Shown here: in pieces, positions 47,126 through 56,376 of the stretch
Layout: the number at the start of each line of letters is the position of its first letter
Position numbering within the stretch: position 1 is the stretch's first letter
Assembly (NCBI RefSeq): GCF_022179645.1
Contig: NZ_BPRA01000014.1
Coordinates: 62,001-126,000, forward strand
Direction: 5' to 3'
Length of the DNA: 64,000 bases
Source: Methylobacterium thuringiense
Lineage (GTDB): Bacteria; Pseudomonadota; Alphaproteobacteria; Rhizobiales; Beijerinckiaceae
The notes under the pieces: model-generated
Seen by the model: the letters and a program-made list of their open reading frames with translations, nothing else
Told to the model about the DNA's origin: nothing
Databases searched by the model: none
Translations under genes and position numbers: made by a program

Positions 47126-48520
47126 ATGCATCTCTACCGGAAGGCCAATGCCCTGCTCGGGTCGGCGCGCGGATTCGCGAATGCCGGTCGCGTGGAGGCC
47201 GCGCCGTTCGGGCGTTCGGAGGCCGGCGGCCCCGAGGTGTCATCCTTCGTGCTCGACAACGGCCTCGACGTCGTGGTGGTGCCCGATCACCGTGCCCCCG
47301 TCGCGACGCACATGATCTGGTACCGCAACGGGTCGGCCGACGATCCGCTCGGCCAGTCGGGCATAGCCCACTTCCTCGAACACCTGATGTTCAAGGGCAC
47401 GGACCATCACCCGGCCGGCGCCTTCTCCAAGGCGGTCTCGTCGCTCGGCGGCCAGGAGAACGCCTTCACCAGCTACGACTACACCGCCTATTTCCAGCGC
47501 GTCGCCCGCGATCATCTCGCCACGATGATGGAGTTCGAGGCCGACCGCATGGGCGGCCTGGTGCTCTCGGACGACGTCGTCGCGCCCGAGCGCGACGTGG
47601 TGCTGGAGGAGCGCCGGATGCGGGTCGAGACCGATCCGAACGCCCAGCTCTCCGAGGCGATGGCCGCCTCGCTCTTCGTGCATCACCCCTACGGGATTCC
47701 GATCATCGGCTGGATGCACGAGATCGAGGAGCTGAACCGCCACCACGCCATCGACTACTACAAGCGCTTCTACACGCCCGAGAACGCGATCCTGGTCGTC
47801 GCAGGCGACGTGACGCCGGACGAGGTCCGCCGGCTGGCCGACGACACCTACGGCAAGGTCGCCCCGCACGGTTCGCGGCCGCAGCGCCGCCGGGCCCGCG
47901 AGCCTGAGCCCAAGGCCCTCCGCCGCATCGCGGTGGCCGATCCGAAGGTCGAGCAGCCGACCCTGCAGCGGCTCTACCTGACCCCCTCCTGCATGACCGC
48001 GCGCGACGGCGAGTGCCACGCGCTCGAACTGCTTGCCGAAGTGCTCGGCGGCGGCGCCACGTCCTACCTCTACCGCAAGCTGGTTCTCGAGACCGGCGTC
48101 GCCGTGAATGCCGGCGCCTGGTACATGGGCTCGGCGATCGACGACACCCGCTTCTCCGTCTACGCCGTGCCGGCCGAGGGCGTCAGCCTCGAACAGCTCG
48201 AAGAGCATGTCGACAAGGCCCTGCGCGGCGCCGGTGACGCCCTGTCGCCGGAAGCGATCGAGCGGGCCAAGACCCGGCTCGTGGCGGAGACGATCTACTC
48301 CGCCGACAGCCAGTCCTCGCTCGCCCGCATCTACGGGTCGGCGCTCGCCATCGGCGAGACCGTCGACGAGGTGCGCCGCTGGCCCATCGACATCGAGGCG
48401 GTGAGCAAGGAGCGGCTAGCTGCGGTGGCCGAGCGCTACCTCACTCCGGCCCGCTCCGTGACCGGCTACCTGATGAAGGCGAAAGAGCTCGACGCTCCCG
48501 TCGTCGCCGCCACCGCCTGA
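47126..48520 (+). CDS. M16 family zinc metallopeptidase, catalytic member
   Basis: 464 residues. The inverted zinc motif HFLEHLMFKG (HxxEH) and the downstream Glu in the ERDVVLEERRMR region are intact, and the C-terminal domain continues to AKELDAP. No typical signal peptide is seen at the chosen ATG. It pairs with the downstream HxxEH-less M16 gene, as in two-subunit processing peptidases. Confidence 0.9.
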   Translation: MHLYRKANALLGSARGFANAGRVEAAPFGRSEAGGPEVSSFVLDNGLDVVVVPDHRAPVATHMIWYRNGSADDPLGQSGIAHFLEHLMFKGTDHHPAGAFSKAVSSLGGQENAFTSYDYTAYFQRVARDHLATMMEFEADRMGGLVLSDDVVAPERDVVLEERRMRVETDPNAQLSEAMAASLFVHHPYGIPIIGWMHEIEELNRHHAIDYYKRFYTPENAILVVAGDVTPDEVRRLADDTYGKVAPHGSRPQRRRAREPEPKALRRIAVADPKVEQPTLQRLYLTPSCMTARDGECHALELLAEVLGGGATSYLYRKLVLETGVAVNAGAWYMGSAIDDTRFSVYAVPAEGVSLEQLEEHVDKALRGAGDALSPEAIERAKTRLVAETIYSADSQSSLARIYGSALAIGETVDEVRRWPIDIEAVSKERLAAVAERYLTPARSVTGYLMKAKELDAPVVAATA

Positions 48521-48588
48521 TTCTTTTGGACAGCCGGCGCTTCGAGAGCCGCCGCGTCTGTCGTCGAGACGCCGAAGGACTTTTTTCG

Positions 48589-49872
48589 ATGAACCTCGCC
48601 GAGACTGGCACCCGCACCGCGTCGTCGCCCACCCAGGCGATCCCAGTGGCGGCCGCCCGCGGCATCGAGGCCTGGCACGTGCCCTCGCCCGTCGTCCCGA
48701 TGATTGCCATCGCCTTCAACTTCGAGGGCGGCGCCGCACAGGATCCGGAGGGCAAGGCCGGCACGGCCCAGATGCTCGCCCGCCTCCTCGACGAGGGCGC
48801 GGGCGACCTCGGTTCGGACGCCTTTCAGGAGGCGCTGGCGGCCCGCGCCATCGAGCTGCATTTCCATGCCGGCCCCGATTCCGTCGGCGGCTCGCTGAAG
48901 ATGCTGGTGAAGCACGCCGACGAGGCCATCCGGCTACTCTCGCTGGCCGTCTGCGAACCGCGCCTCGACCCGGTCGCGATCGAGCGCGTGCGCTCGCAGA
49001 TGATCGCATCCCTGCGCTACCAGCAGAACGACCCGGGCGTGATGGCCTCGCGCTGCTATTTTCGCGAGGCCTTTCCGGGTCATCCCTATAGCCGCCCCTC
49101 CTCGGGCACGACGGAGAGTCTGGCGGCGATCACCCGCGACGACCTCCTCGCGATGCACAAGGCCCTGATCGGCCGCGGCGGCCTCAAGGTCGCCGTCGTG
49201 GGCGCGGTGGAGGCCGATGGCGCCGCCGCGATGCTGGACCAGGCCTTTGGCAGGCTGCCGGAAAAGGATCCGCTCAAGCCGGTTCCGGCCACGCATATCC
49301 ACGATCTCGGCCGCCGCATCGTCGTCGATCTCGACGTGCCGCAATCGGTGATCCGGTTCGGCCTCGGCGGCGTCGCCTGGCGCGATCCCGACTTCATCCC
49401 GGCCTATGTCCTGAATCACATCCTGGGCGGCGGCGCCTTCACGTCCCGCCTCTTCCAGGAAGTGCGCGAAAAACGCGGCCTCGCCTATTCTGTCGGCACC
49501 TCGCTGACTTCGCATCGCGGCGTCGCCATGACCTGGGGCTACACCGCCACCAAGAACGAGCGCGTCGTGGAGGCTCTCGACGTGATCGGCGAGGAGATCA
49601 ACCGCCTGATCGCCGACGGCCCCTCGGACGACGAACTCCAGAAGGCCAAGGACTACCTCACCGGCTCCTATGCCCTGAGCTTCGACACCTCGACCAAGAT
49701 CGCCAACCAGCTCGTGCAGATCGCCTTCGAGGGCCTCGGCATGGACTATATCGCCCGGCGCAACGACATGGTCGCCAGCGTGACACAGGACGATATCCGC
49801 CGTGCCACGGGGCGCACCTTCGCGAACGGCAAGATGCTGGTCGTGGCGGCCGGCCGACCCGTCGGATTCTGA
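48589..49872 (+). CDS. M16 family peptidase-like protein, non-catalytic partner
   Basis: 427 residues from the ATG at 48589 (AAGGA site). The position of HxxEH reads QMLARLLDEG, so zinc and catalysis are lost. The substrate-binding C-terminal motif LFQEVREKRGLAYSVGTSL is kept. Together with the preceding gene it probably forms a heterodimer, like mitochondrial processing peptidase or PqqF/PqqG. The substrate is unknown. Confidence 0.9.
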   Translation: MNLAETGTRTASSPTQAIPVAAARGIEAWHVPSPVVPMIAIAFNFEGGAAQDPEGKAGTAQMLARLLDEGAGDLGSDAFQEALAARAIELHFHAGPDSVGGSLKMLVKHADEAIRLLSLAVCEPRLDPVAIERVRSQMIASLRYQQNDPGVMASRCYFREAFPGHPYSRPSSGTTESLAAITRDDLLAMHKALIGRGGLKVAVVGAVEADGAAAMLDQAFGRLPEKDPLKPVPATHIHDLGRRIVVDLDVPQSVIRFGLGGVAWRDPDFIPAYVLNHILGGGAFTSRLFQEVREKRGLAYSVGTSLTSHRGVAMTWGYTATKNERVVEALDVIGEEINRLIADGPSDDELQKAKDYLTGSYALSFDTSTKIANQLVQIAFEGLGMDYIARRNDMVASVTQDDIRRATGRTFANGKMLVVAAGRPVGF

Positions 49873-49887
49873 GTCGAGCGGCCTGCC

Positions 49888-49910
49888 GGGGCCGCCGCTA
49901 TTGCGGCCCC
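49888..49910. terminator. 8-bp GC hairpin between convergent genes
   Basis: GGGGCCGC (49888-49895) pairs with GCGGCCCC (49903-49910) around a 7-nt loop that includes part of the downstream minus-strand stop codon. It probably ends both converging transcripts, although no T-run follows. Confidence 0.45.
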
Positions 49911-50245
49911 TGCTTAGCAAATTCCGCAAACACGCCGCGCAGCACCTTGAGCCGGGTCTCGTAGACCTGTCGCAGGCAGGCGGTGTCGGCGGAGCAGGCG
50001 CCGCGCTCCTTGAGCCAGGCTTCCTGGTCGTCCTGGAGCTGCGCCCGGTTTCCCATGGCCAGCAGGCTCTTCAGGATCTCGAAGCGCACGGCGAGCTCGA
50101 CGTCGAGATCGTTGAGACCGAGCGTGGCGCAGATCGCCTTCTCGTCGGGCGTTGCCGCCTTTTCGCAGGGGAAGCTCGCCGCCTGAGCGCCTGCCGGCAG
50201 CAAGATCAGCGTCGCCGCCGCGAGCAAGTGACGAGCACGATTCAT
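49898..50245 (-). CDS. LprI/DUF1311-family secreted protein
   Basis: 115 residues from the ATG at 50245 with a GAGA site; an ATG at 50260 would add five. A signal peptide ends near AQAAS. Four Cys (FPCEKAATPDEKAIC, GACSADTAC) and the helix QDDQEAWLKERGAC are the DUF1311/LprI N-domain pattern. Some members inhibit lysozyme; the role here is unproven. It lies 35 bp downstream of hemJ. Confidence 0.8.
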   Translation of the reverse strand: MNRARHLLAAATLILLPAGAQAASFPCEKAATPDEKAICATLGLNDLDVELAVRFEILKSLLAMGNRAQLQDDQEAWLKERGACSADTACLRQVYETRLKVLRGVFAEFAKQGPQ

Positions 50246-50280
50246 TGATTTTCTCGACATCGATCAGCGTTGTGAAAAAT

Positions 50281-50718
50281 TCAGCCGCCCGGCTTCACGA
50301 CCGCCAGGATGACGATGAGGATCATCAGGAGCGTCGGGACTTCGTTGATGATGCGGTAGAACTTGGTGCTGCGCTTGTTGCGGTCGGCAGCGAAGTCCTT
50401 GACCATCTTCGAGAGCCAGCCGTGGATGCCGGTCATGGCGAAGACCAACAGGAACTTCATCTGCAGCCAGTAGGAAGCGTAGTAACCGCTCTTGACCGCG
50501 AGGGTGATCCCGAAAATCCAGGTCAGGATCATCGCCGGCGTCATGATCGCCTTGGCCAAGCGCCGTTCCATGATCTTGAACGTCGCCGATTGCACCTCCG
50601 AGCCCGCCGGCAAGCCGGCATGGTAGACGAACAGGCGCGGCAGATAGAGCATCGCCGCCATCCAGGCGATCAGCGCGACGACGTGGCCGGCCTTGATCCA
50701 GAGGTAGAGGTTGTCCAC
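50281..50718 (-). CDS. hemJ: Protoporphyrinogen oxidase HemJ
   Basis: 145 residues with four membrane helices and the family start LYLWIKAGHVVALIAWMAAMLYLPRLFVYH, which holds the conserved heme-ligand His and the LPRLFVYH motif. It oxidises protoporphyrinogen IX to protoporphyrin IX in heme synthesis. It follows hemE on the same strand after 133 bp, so the two heme steps are clustered. Confidence 0.94.
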   Translation of the reverse strand: MDNLYLWIKAGHVVALIAWMAAMLYLPRLFVYHAGLPAGSEVQSATFKIMERRLAKAIMTPAMILTWIFGITLAVKSGYYASYWLQMKFLLVFAMTGIHGWLSKMVKDFAADRNKRSTKFYRIINEVPTLLMILIVILAVVKPGG

Positions 50719-50851
50719 GGGCTCGAGAGCTTCCGGCTGTAAGAGGCTTTTTGCGCTGAACGTCGGCCAAGCTGCCGTCCGTCCGAGGCATCAGCCTGGA
50801 GCGGTTCCAATAGCCCGGCTCTCTGCGCCCAGTCGAGGCCTCGTTCTCCGG

Positions 50852-51916
50852 TCAGACACCCTCTCTGAGCCGCGCCAGCATCCGCTCGACATGGGCGACG
50901 GGCGTCTGCGGCGTGATGCCGTGACCGAGATTGAAGATGTGCGGCAGCCCGTGGGTCGCCGCCAGGATCGCATCGACCTCCGCGTCGAGGGCCGCACCGC
51001 CCGCGATCAGCGTTTCCGGATGCAGGTTGCCCTGCGTCACGGTGGTCGTGGGGACCCGCTCGCGCAGAGCCTTGAGATCGACCCCCCAATCGACGCCGAC
51101 GGCGCTGGCGCCCGTCTCCGGCACGACGCGAGCGTGTCCATCGAGACCGGAGCCGCGGCAGAAGACGATGATCTTCGCATCCGGCACTTCGGCCCGCACA
51201 CCGGCAATCATTTTCGCGATCGGCTTCAAGGACCAGCGTGACAAGGCGTCGTCGCCCTCGGGCAGCACGCCGGCATGAGACTCGAAAATCTGCACGGCGT
51301 CGGCACCGGCGCGGAACTGCCGGATGAGATACTCGGTCTGGACGCACACGAGCCGGTCGATCAGGGCCTCGACCAGACCGACATCGCTTGCGGCGAGTGC
51401 CCGCGCCGGAGCGAGATCGGGGGTGCCGCGCCCGCCGATCATGTAGCTCGCCACCGTCCAGGGTGCCCCGCAAAAGCCGAGCAGCGTGGTTTCCTGGGGA
51501 AGCGCCGCCCGGATGCTCGTGACCGCCTCGAAGACCGGCGCCAGATGCGAAAAGATCGCGTCGTCGCCGACATCGCGCAGTTTTTCGAATTCCGCTCGGC
51601 CCTCCAGTGCATCCAGCCGGGGACCTTCGCCCTCGACGAAGCGCACGCCCTGCCCCAGCGCGTGCGGGATCACCAGGATGTCGGAAAAAAGGATCGAGGC
51701 CTCGAAGCCGAAGCGCCGGATCGGCTGCAGGGTCACCTCGGTGGCGAAGGCCGGGTTGTAGCAGAGGTCCAAGAAGGAACCGGCTTCGGCCCGCGTCGCT
51801 CGGTATTCCGGCAGATAGCGCCCGGCCTGCCGCATCATCCAGGCCGGCGGCGGCGAGATCGCCTCGCCAGACAGCACCCGCAGAACCTTGCGGTCCTGTG
51901 CCCTCGCCTCACCCAT
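50852..51916 (-). CDS. hemE: Uroporphyrinogen decarboxylase HemE
   Basis: 354 residues. The signatures [16 protein letters not shown] (near 23) and [13 protein letters not shown] are intact, as are the substrate Asp in [12 protein letters not shown] and the late FNLGHGI. It makes coproporphyrinogen III. The ATG at 51916 is the family start; an extension of 25 residues is ignored. It borders the predicted chromosome origin, as in Caulobacter and Rickettsia. Confidence 0.96.
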   Translation of the reverse strand: MGEARAQDRKVLRVLSGEAISPPPAWMMRQAGRYLPEYRATRAEAGSFLDLCYNPAFATEVTLQPIRRFGFEASILFSDILVIPHALGQGVRFVEGEGPRLDALEGRAEFEKLRDVGDDAIFSHLAPVFEAVTSIRAALPQETTLLGFCGAPWTVASYMIGGRGTPDLAPARALAASDVGLVEALIDRLVCVQTEYLIRQFRAGADAVQIFESHAGVLPEGDDALSRWSLKPIAKMIAGVRAEVPDAKIIVFCRGSGLDGHARVVPETGASAVGVDWGVDLKALRERVPTTTVTQGNLHPETLIAGGAALDAEVDAILAATHGLPHIFNLGHGITPQTPVAHVERMLARLREGV

Positions 51917-52081
51917 CGCGTTTCCGATCCCCGTCCTGTCGTTCTCCCGAGCATACAGCCAAGCGCCTCTTCGAAAACCCTCCTTGCGCACCCTTCGGTC
52001 GATCGCGACGTCGCAATCCCCCCACAGGCCCTTTCCTAAAGAGAAGAGAGACTCTTAGACTCTGTTTCTTCTCTTGGAGGC

Positions 52082-52162
52082 ATGAGTCATGGGCTCGCAA
52101 AGCCATCCACAGGCTCTCCCCATCGCCACGCCGTTAAGAGGGCTTTAACGGATCCGCTCTAG
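52082..52162 (+). CDS. Possible 26-aa leader ORF inside the predicted origin
   Basis: An ATG 3-8 nt after a perfect GGAGG opens a 26-codon frame (MSHGLAKPSTGSP at the start) ending in TAG at 52160. It spans the CtrA site. There is no family support; it may be chance. It would be a leader peptide if the ppsR operon promoter lies upstream. Confidence 0.2.
   Translation: MSHGLAKPSTGSPHRHAVKRALTDPL
52134..52149. promoter_or_regulatory. CtrA-binding site, TTAA-N7-TTAAC
   Basis: The sequence TTAA-GAGGGCT-TTAAC matches the full CtrA consensus exactly. CtrA represses initiation at the Caulobacter origin and controls hemE-side transcription there. It lies between hemE and ppsR. Confidence 0.7.
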
Positions 52163-52335
52163 TCTTCTTCAATCGCGAGCCTCGCCAGCGGCTTGCACGG
52201 CGATGCGCGCCCAGCGCCGTCGCACGGTCCCGGATTCTCCCAAAAGTCCGTCCGTACGAGTTCGACTCGACGGCCTGTTGACGCAGGAGTCGACAAGACG
52301 GGCCTCCCGCCGCTGGACCCTCCTGCGAAGCCGGC

Positions 52336-52344
52336 TTATCCCCA
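52336..52344 (+). promoter_or_regulatory. DnaA-box-like 9-mer
   Basis: TTATCCCCA differs from the consensus TTATCCACA at one position. It lies about 190 bp from the CtrA site on the ppsR side of the predicted origin. A reversed weaker match (TTGTCCCCA) lies 26 bp further on. Confidence 0.45.
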
Positions 52345-52426
52345 TCCGTCGATCCCCCGAGGCACGGCCTGGGGACAAGCCTCCGTTTCGCCGGTCCGCG
52401 AGCGCGCAGGGGAAAGCCAATTCGCG

Positions 52427-53257
52427 ATGAGTCGCAGCTACTTCCATCTCCACCTGGTCTCGGACTCGACCGGTGAGACGCTGATCAATGTCGGCCGCGC
52501 TGCGGCGGCCCAGTACGAAGGCGTCTCGGCGATCGAGCACGTCTATCCGCTGGTGCGCTCCCGCGCGCAGCTCGAACGGGTGATCTCGGAGATCCAGGCG
52601 GCACCCGGCCTCGTGCTCTACACCCTGGTCGACCAGGAGCTGATCGCGCGCCTCGACGAGGCCTGCCGCGAGACCGGCTCGCCGACGCTCAACGTGCTGC
52701 AGCCGGTTCACGCGCTGCTGCGCTCCTATCTCGGCGCGGATTCGACGGCGCGGCCGGGGGCGCAGCACATGCTGAACGCCGAGTACTTCAAGCGCATCGA
52801 CGCGATGAACTTCACCCTGGCGCACGACGACGGCAACCTGCCGCCGGATATCGACGAGGCGGATGTCGTGCTCGTCGGCGTCAGCCGGACCTCGAAGACG
52901 CCGACCTCGATCTATCTCGCCAATCGTGGCCTCAAGACCGCGAATTTTCCGCTCGTTCCCTCCATGCCGTTGCCGCCTGCGCTGGCCGCGACACGAAAGG
53001 CGCTGATCGTCGGATTGATCGCCTCGCCGGAGCGGATCGTTCACATCCGCCAGAACCGGTTGCTGAGCCTGAAGGCCGACGACAACTCGATGTATGTCGA
53101 TCGCAGCGCCGTCGCCGACGAGGTCGCGGCATCGCGAAAACTCTGTGCGAAACATCGCTGGCCGACGATCGACGTGACGCGCCGCTCGATCGAGGAAACC
53201 GCCGCGGCGATCCTCGATCTCTACCGCGAGCATCGTCTGAAGTTCATCGCCACGTGA
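52427..53257 (+). CDS. ppsR: Pyruvate, phosphate dikinase/PEP synthase regulatory protein (DUF299)
   Basis: 276 residues. The N-terminus [14 protein letters not shown] and the P-loop-like [16 protein letters not shown] (near 150) are the family signatures. It is a bifunctional kinase/phosphorylase that switches PPDK or PEP synthase off and on by Thr phosphorylation. The ATG at 52427 is preceded by AGGGGAAA; the open frame extending into the origin region is ignored. It is first in an operon with 4-bp overlaps. Confidence 0.94.
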   Translation: MSRSYFHLHLVSDSTGETLINVGRAAAAQYEGVSAIEHVYPLVRSRAQLERVISEIQAAPGLVLYTLVDQELIARLDEACRETGSPTLNVLQPVHALLRSYLGADSTARPGAQHMLNAEYFKRIDAMNFTLAHDDGNLPPDIDEADVVLVGVSRTSKTPTSIYLANRGLKTANFPLVPSMPLPPALAATRKALIVGLIASPERIVHIRQNRLLSLKADDNSMYVDRSAVADEVAASRKLCAKHRWPTIDVTRRSIEETAAAILDLYREHRLKFIAT

Positions 53258-53895
53258 ACGACACCTCGATGCTCGATCCCGTACAGCGTCTCTGGCTCGG
53301 CGCAGCGCCACTCGTCCTCGCATCGGGGAGCCGCACCCGGGCGGATCTACTGTCCGGCGCCGGTCTCGTGCCGGAGGTGATCAGGCCCGATGTCGACGAA
53401 CGCCGGATCGAATCCGCTGCCGGCGGCCTCTCACCTGTCAGCCTCGCACTGCGCCTCGCAACCGCCAAGGCCGAAGACGTCGCCCGAAAGCATCCCGAGC
53501 GCGTCGTCATCGGTGCCGATCAGGTGCTGGAGATCGACGGCACCGTGCTTCACAAGCCGGCCGACCTGCCCGAGGCGGCCGAACATCTCGGCCTGCTCCA
53601 GGGGAGAACCCACGCGCTCCATGCAGCGGTGGCGATTGCCGCTCGCGGGACGACCGAAACGTTTCACGAGACCGCGCGGCTGACCATGCGGCCACTGGAT
53701 CCCGAGTCCATTGCCACCTATCTCGCCGCGGCCGGGCCGGAGCGTGTGACGTCGAGCGTCGGCGGCTACCAGCTCGAAGGCCTCGGCATCCACTTGTTCG
53801 CGCAGGTCGAGGGCGACCACACGACCGTTCTGGGCCTTCCTCTGATTCCGCTTCTCGCCCGGCTTCGCGGCATGGGGCTCCTGACGATCCAATGA
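53254..53895 (+). CDS. maf: Maf-family nucleotide pyrophosphatase
   Basis: 213 residues from a GTG overlapping the ppsR stop by four bases; an ATG at 53269 is an alternative. The family motifs [38 protein letters not shown] and [12 protein letters not shown] are present. Maf proteins hydrolyse non-canonical or modified NTPs, and some delay septation. The substrate subclass is not resolved here. Confidence 0.92.
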   Translation: MNDTSMLDPVQRLWLGAAPLVLASGSRTRADLLSGAGLVPEVIRPDVDERRIESAAGGLSPVSLALRLATAKAEDVARKHPERVVIGADQVLEIDGTVLHKPADLPEAAEHLGLLQGRTHALHAAVAIAARGTTETFHETARLTMRPLDPESIATYLAAAGPERVTSSVGGYQLEGLGIHLFAQVEGDHTTVLGLPLIPLLARLRGMGLLTIQ

Positions 53896-54878
53896 CGGAG
53901 ACGAGCCCAGAGATGCCGGATCACGGTCACCCGCACCCGCACCCGCATGCTCACGACGATCACGACCACGCGCATCACGGCCATGCCGGCCACAGCCACG
54001 CCCCGAAGGATTTCGGGCGGGCGTTCGCGATCGGCATCGCCCTGAATGTCGGCTTCGTCATCATCGAAGCCAGCTATGGATTGGCGAGCAACTCGATGGC
54101 GCTGGTGGCGGATGCCGGCCACAACCTGTCGGACGTGCTGGGTCTCGCCGCCGCCTGGATCGCTTCGGTGCTGGTAAAACGGCGGCCGAGCACGCGGTTC
54201 ACCTACGGCCTGCGTGGCTCCTCGATCCTCGCGGCTTTGTTCAACGCGGTGTTTCTGCTGATCGCCACCGGGGCGATCATGCTCGAGGCGGTGCAGCGGT
54301 TCTTCGATCCGGCGCCCGTCGCCGGCGTCACGGTCATGGTGGTGGCCGGAATCGGGATCGCGATCAACGGCTTCACCGCCTGGCTCTTCGCTTCGGGCGG
54401 TCGCACCGACATCAATATCCGTGGCGCCTATCTGCACATGTTGGCCGATGCCGTCGTCTCGGCCGGCGTCGTGCTGGCGGGTCTCGTGATTCTCGCGACC
54501 GGCTACGACTGGATCGACCCGATGGTCAGTCTCGTCATCGCCGGGCTGATCGTCTGGGCGACCTGGGGCCTCTTGCGCGACAGCCTCGGCATGGCGCTCT
54601 CCGCCGTACCGCCCGGCATCGATCCCGTCGCCGTGCGCGCGACCCTCGAGGCGCGTCCCGGCGTCAGCACGCTGCACGATCTCCACATCTGGCCGATGAG
54701 CACGACGGAGGTCGCCCTCACCGCGCATCTCGTGATGCGCGATGGCGACCTGCCCGATCGTTTCCTGCGCGATACCGCCGACGAGCTCCGAAAAGCATTC
54801 GGCATCGCCCACGCCACTCTCCAGATCGAGCGGACCGGCAGCGCCGATTGCACCCTTCCCGCGCAGTGCGAGGCATGA
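53892..54878 (+). CDS. Cation diffusion facilitator (CDF) metal exporter
   Basis: 328 residues. A His-rich N-terminus (HGHPHPHPHAHDDHDHAHHG) precedes six membrane segments. Metal-site residues are in VADAGHNLSD (TM2) and YLHMLADAVVS (TM5), the His/Asp pattern of Zn/Co/Ni/Cd exporters of the DmeF/CzcD kind. A cytoplasmic domain with VSTLHDLHIWPMSTTEVALTAHLV follows. It is joined to maf and aroE by 4-bp overlaps on both sides, so it is expressed with them, an unusual insertion into this conserved gene string. Confidence 0.93.
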   Translation: MTETSPEMPDHGHPHPHPHAHDDHDHAHHGHAGHSHAPKDFGRAFAIGIALNVGFVIIEASYGLASNSMALVADAGHNLSDVLGLAAAWIASVLVKRRPSTRFTYGLRGSSILAALFNAVFLLIATGAIMLEAVQRFFDPAPVAGVTVMVVAGIGIAINGFTAWLFASGGRTDINIRGAYLHMLADAVVSAGVVLAGLVILATGYDWIDPMVSLVIAGLIVWATWGLLRDSLGMALSAVPPGIDPVAVRATLEARPGVSTLHDLHIWPMSTTEVALTAHLVMRDGDLPDRFLRDTADELRKAFGIAHATLQIERTGSADCTLPAQCEA

Positions 54879-55714
54879 TGCGCAAGGCTTTCGTCGTCGG
54901 GCATCCGATCGCGCATTCCCGCTCGCCGCTGATCCATGGCCACTGGCTGACGCAACACGGCATCGCTGGGTCCTATGAGCGCATCGACGTACCGCCGGAG
55001 CGTTTCGAGGCTTTCGTTCGCGGTTTGGCGGCAGCGGGTTTTGCCGGCGGCAACGTGACGATCCCGCACAAGGAGGCGGCCTTCCGGTTGGCTGACACGC
55101 TGACGCCGCGTGCGACGAAAATAGGGGCGGTGAACACGCTCGTCGTCGGTGAGGACGGCGGTATCCATGGTGACAACACCGATGCGCCGGGCTTCATCGC
55201 CCATCTCGAGCAGACGCTCGGCACCGGCTGGCTGGAGCACTCGAACGGAACGGCGGTCGTCCTCGGAGCGGGGGGGGCGGCGCGGGCCGTGGTCGCCGGC
55301 CTCGCCGAGCGCGGCATGTCGCGGATCCGCATCGCCAACCGAACGCCGGAACGGGCACGAGCCCTGGTCGAGATCGACCCTCGGCGGGTCGGCATCCTCG
55401 ATTGGGCCACGTTGCCGGAAGCGCTGTCCGAAGCCCGGCTTCTGGTGAATACGACCTCGCTCGGCATGACGGGTCATCCGCCGCTCGATATCGACCTCGG
55501 ACCCCTACCGAACGGGGCGGCTGTGGCGGATATCGTCTATGCGCCCCTGGAGACACCGCTGCTTGCGGCTGCGCGTGCACGCGGCCTCGCCACGGTCGAT
55601 GGCCTCGGCATGCTGCTGCATCAGGCCGTGCCCGGCTTTTCGGATTGGTTCGGCGTTCGACCCGAGGTCACTCCGGAACTTCGCGCTCTCGTCGTCGCGG
55701 ACCTCAGGCGATGA
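54875..55714 (+). CDS. aroE: Shikimate dehydrogenase AroE
   Basis: 279 residues. Shikimate-site motifs [19 protein letters not shown] and [13 protein letters not shown], the NADP loop [11 protein letters not shown], and NTTSLGM and GLGMLLHQA are all intact. It reduces 3-dehydroshikimate in aromatic amino-acid synthesis. The start is ATG ATG; the first overlaps the CDF stop (ATGA) and the second, at 54878, is also possible. Confidence 0.95.
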   Translation: MMRKAFVVGHPIAHSRSPLIHGHWLTQHGIAGSYERIDVPPERFEAFVRGLAAAGFAGGNVTIPHKEAAFRLADTLTPRATKIGAVNTLVVGEDGGIHGDNTDAPGFIAHLEQTLGTGWLEHSNGTAVVLGAGGAARAVVAGLAERGMSRIRIANRTPERARALVEIDPRRVGILDWATLPEALSEARLLVNTTSLGMTGHPPLDIDLGPLPNGAAVADIVYAPLETPLLAAARARGLATVDGLGMLLHQAVPGFSDWFGVRPEVTPELRALVVADLRR

Positions 55715-56334
55715 ACGAGGCGCAGCCGAGCGGCGGAAGACCCAAGACGATCCTCGGGCTCACCGGCTCGATCGGCATGGGCAAGTCCGCGACGGCCGCA
55801 TTGTTCGCGAAGCACGGCGTACCGGTTCACGACTCGGATGCGGCCGTACATCGCCTCTACGAATCCGGCGGTACTGCAGCCGAGGCGATCGGCGCGGCCT
55901 TTCCGGGAAGTCTGCGACCGGACGGCGGCGTCGATCGCGAGGCTCTTCGCAAAGCCGTACTCGGAAACGCCGAGGCCCTGCAGCGGCTTGAAGCGCTGGT
56001 CCACCCCCTGGTTGCGGAGGAAAGCCGTGCCTTCCTGGGCAGGCACGGCGATGCGCCCCTCGTCGTGCTCGACATCCCGCTGCTGTTCGAGACCGGAGCC
56101 GAGAAACGGTGCGACACCGTCGTGGTCGTCAGCGCTCCGGCCGAGGTGCAGCGCGCCCGCGTGCTCGCCCGGCCCGGCATGACGGAAGCGGCCTTCGCGG
56201 CGATCCTCGCCAAGCAGATGCCGGATGCCGAGAAGCGCCGGCGCGCCGATGTCGTGATCGATACGAGCCGCGGCTTCACTCATGCCGAGGCCGAGGTCGC
56301 GGCGCTCGTCGCGCGATTAAGGGATTCGCGATAG
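55711..56334 (+). CDS. coaE: Dephospho-CoA kinase CoaE
   Basis: 207 residues. The P-loop [15 protein letters not shown] (near 15), [12 protein letters not shown] and the lid region [17 protein letters not shown] are present. It performs the last step of coenzyme A synthesis. The ATG overlaps the aroE stop by four bases. Confidence 0.95.
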   Translation: MNEAQPSGGRPKTILGLTGSIGMGKSATAALFAKHGVPVHDSDAAVHRLYESGGTAAEAIGAAFPGSLRPDGGVDREALRKAVLGNAEALQRLEALVHPLVAEESRAFLGRHGDAPLVVLDIPLLFETGAEKRCDTVVVVSAPAEVQRARVLARPGMTEAAFAAILAKQMPDAEKRRRADVVIDTSRGFTHAEAEVAALVARLRDSR

Positions 56335-56376
56335 GGTCGGAGCCGGCCAAGCTCCAACGCGAAACGTCCAAAGACC

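Larger units (their letters stand above)
51917..52426. other. Predicted chromosomal replication origin (oriC)
   Basis: A 510-bp gap between divergent hemE and ppsR. It holds one perfect CtrA site (52134-52149) and GANTC methylation sites at 52050, 52058, 52084, 52233, 52264 and 52287, with a seventh at 52429. It also has DnaA-box-like 9-mers (52336-52344, 8 of 9; weaker at 52103-52111 and, reversed, 52370-52378) and an AT-richer stretch (about 52031-52075) framed by the inverted repeat AAGAGAAG/CTTCTCTT. The origins of Caulobacter and Rickettsia lie between the same two genes. Function here is inferred. Confidence 0.75.
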
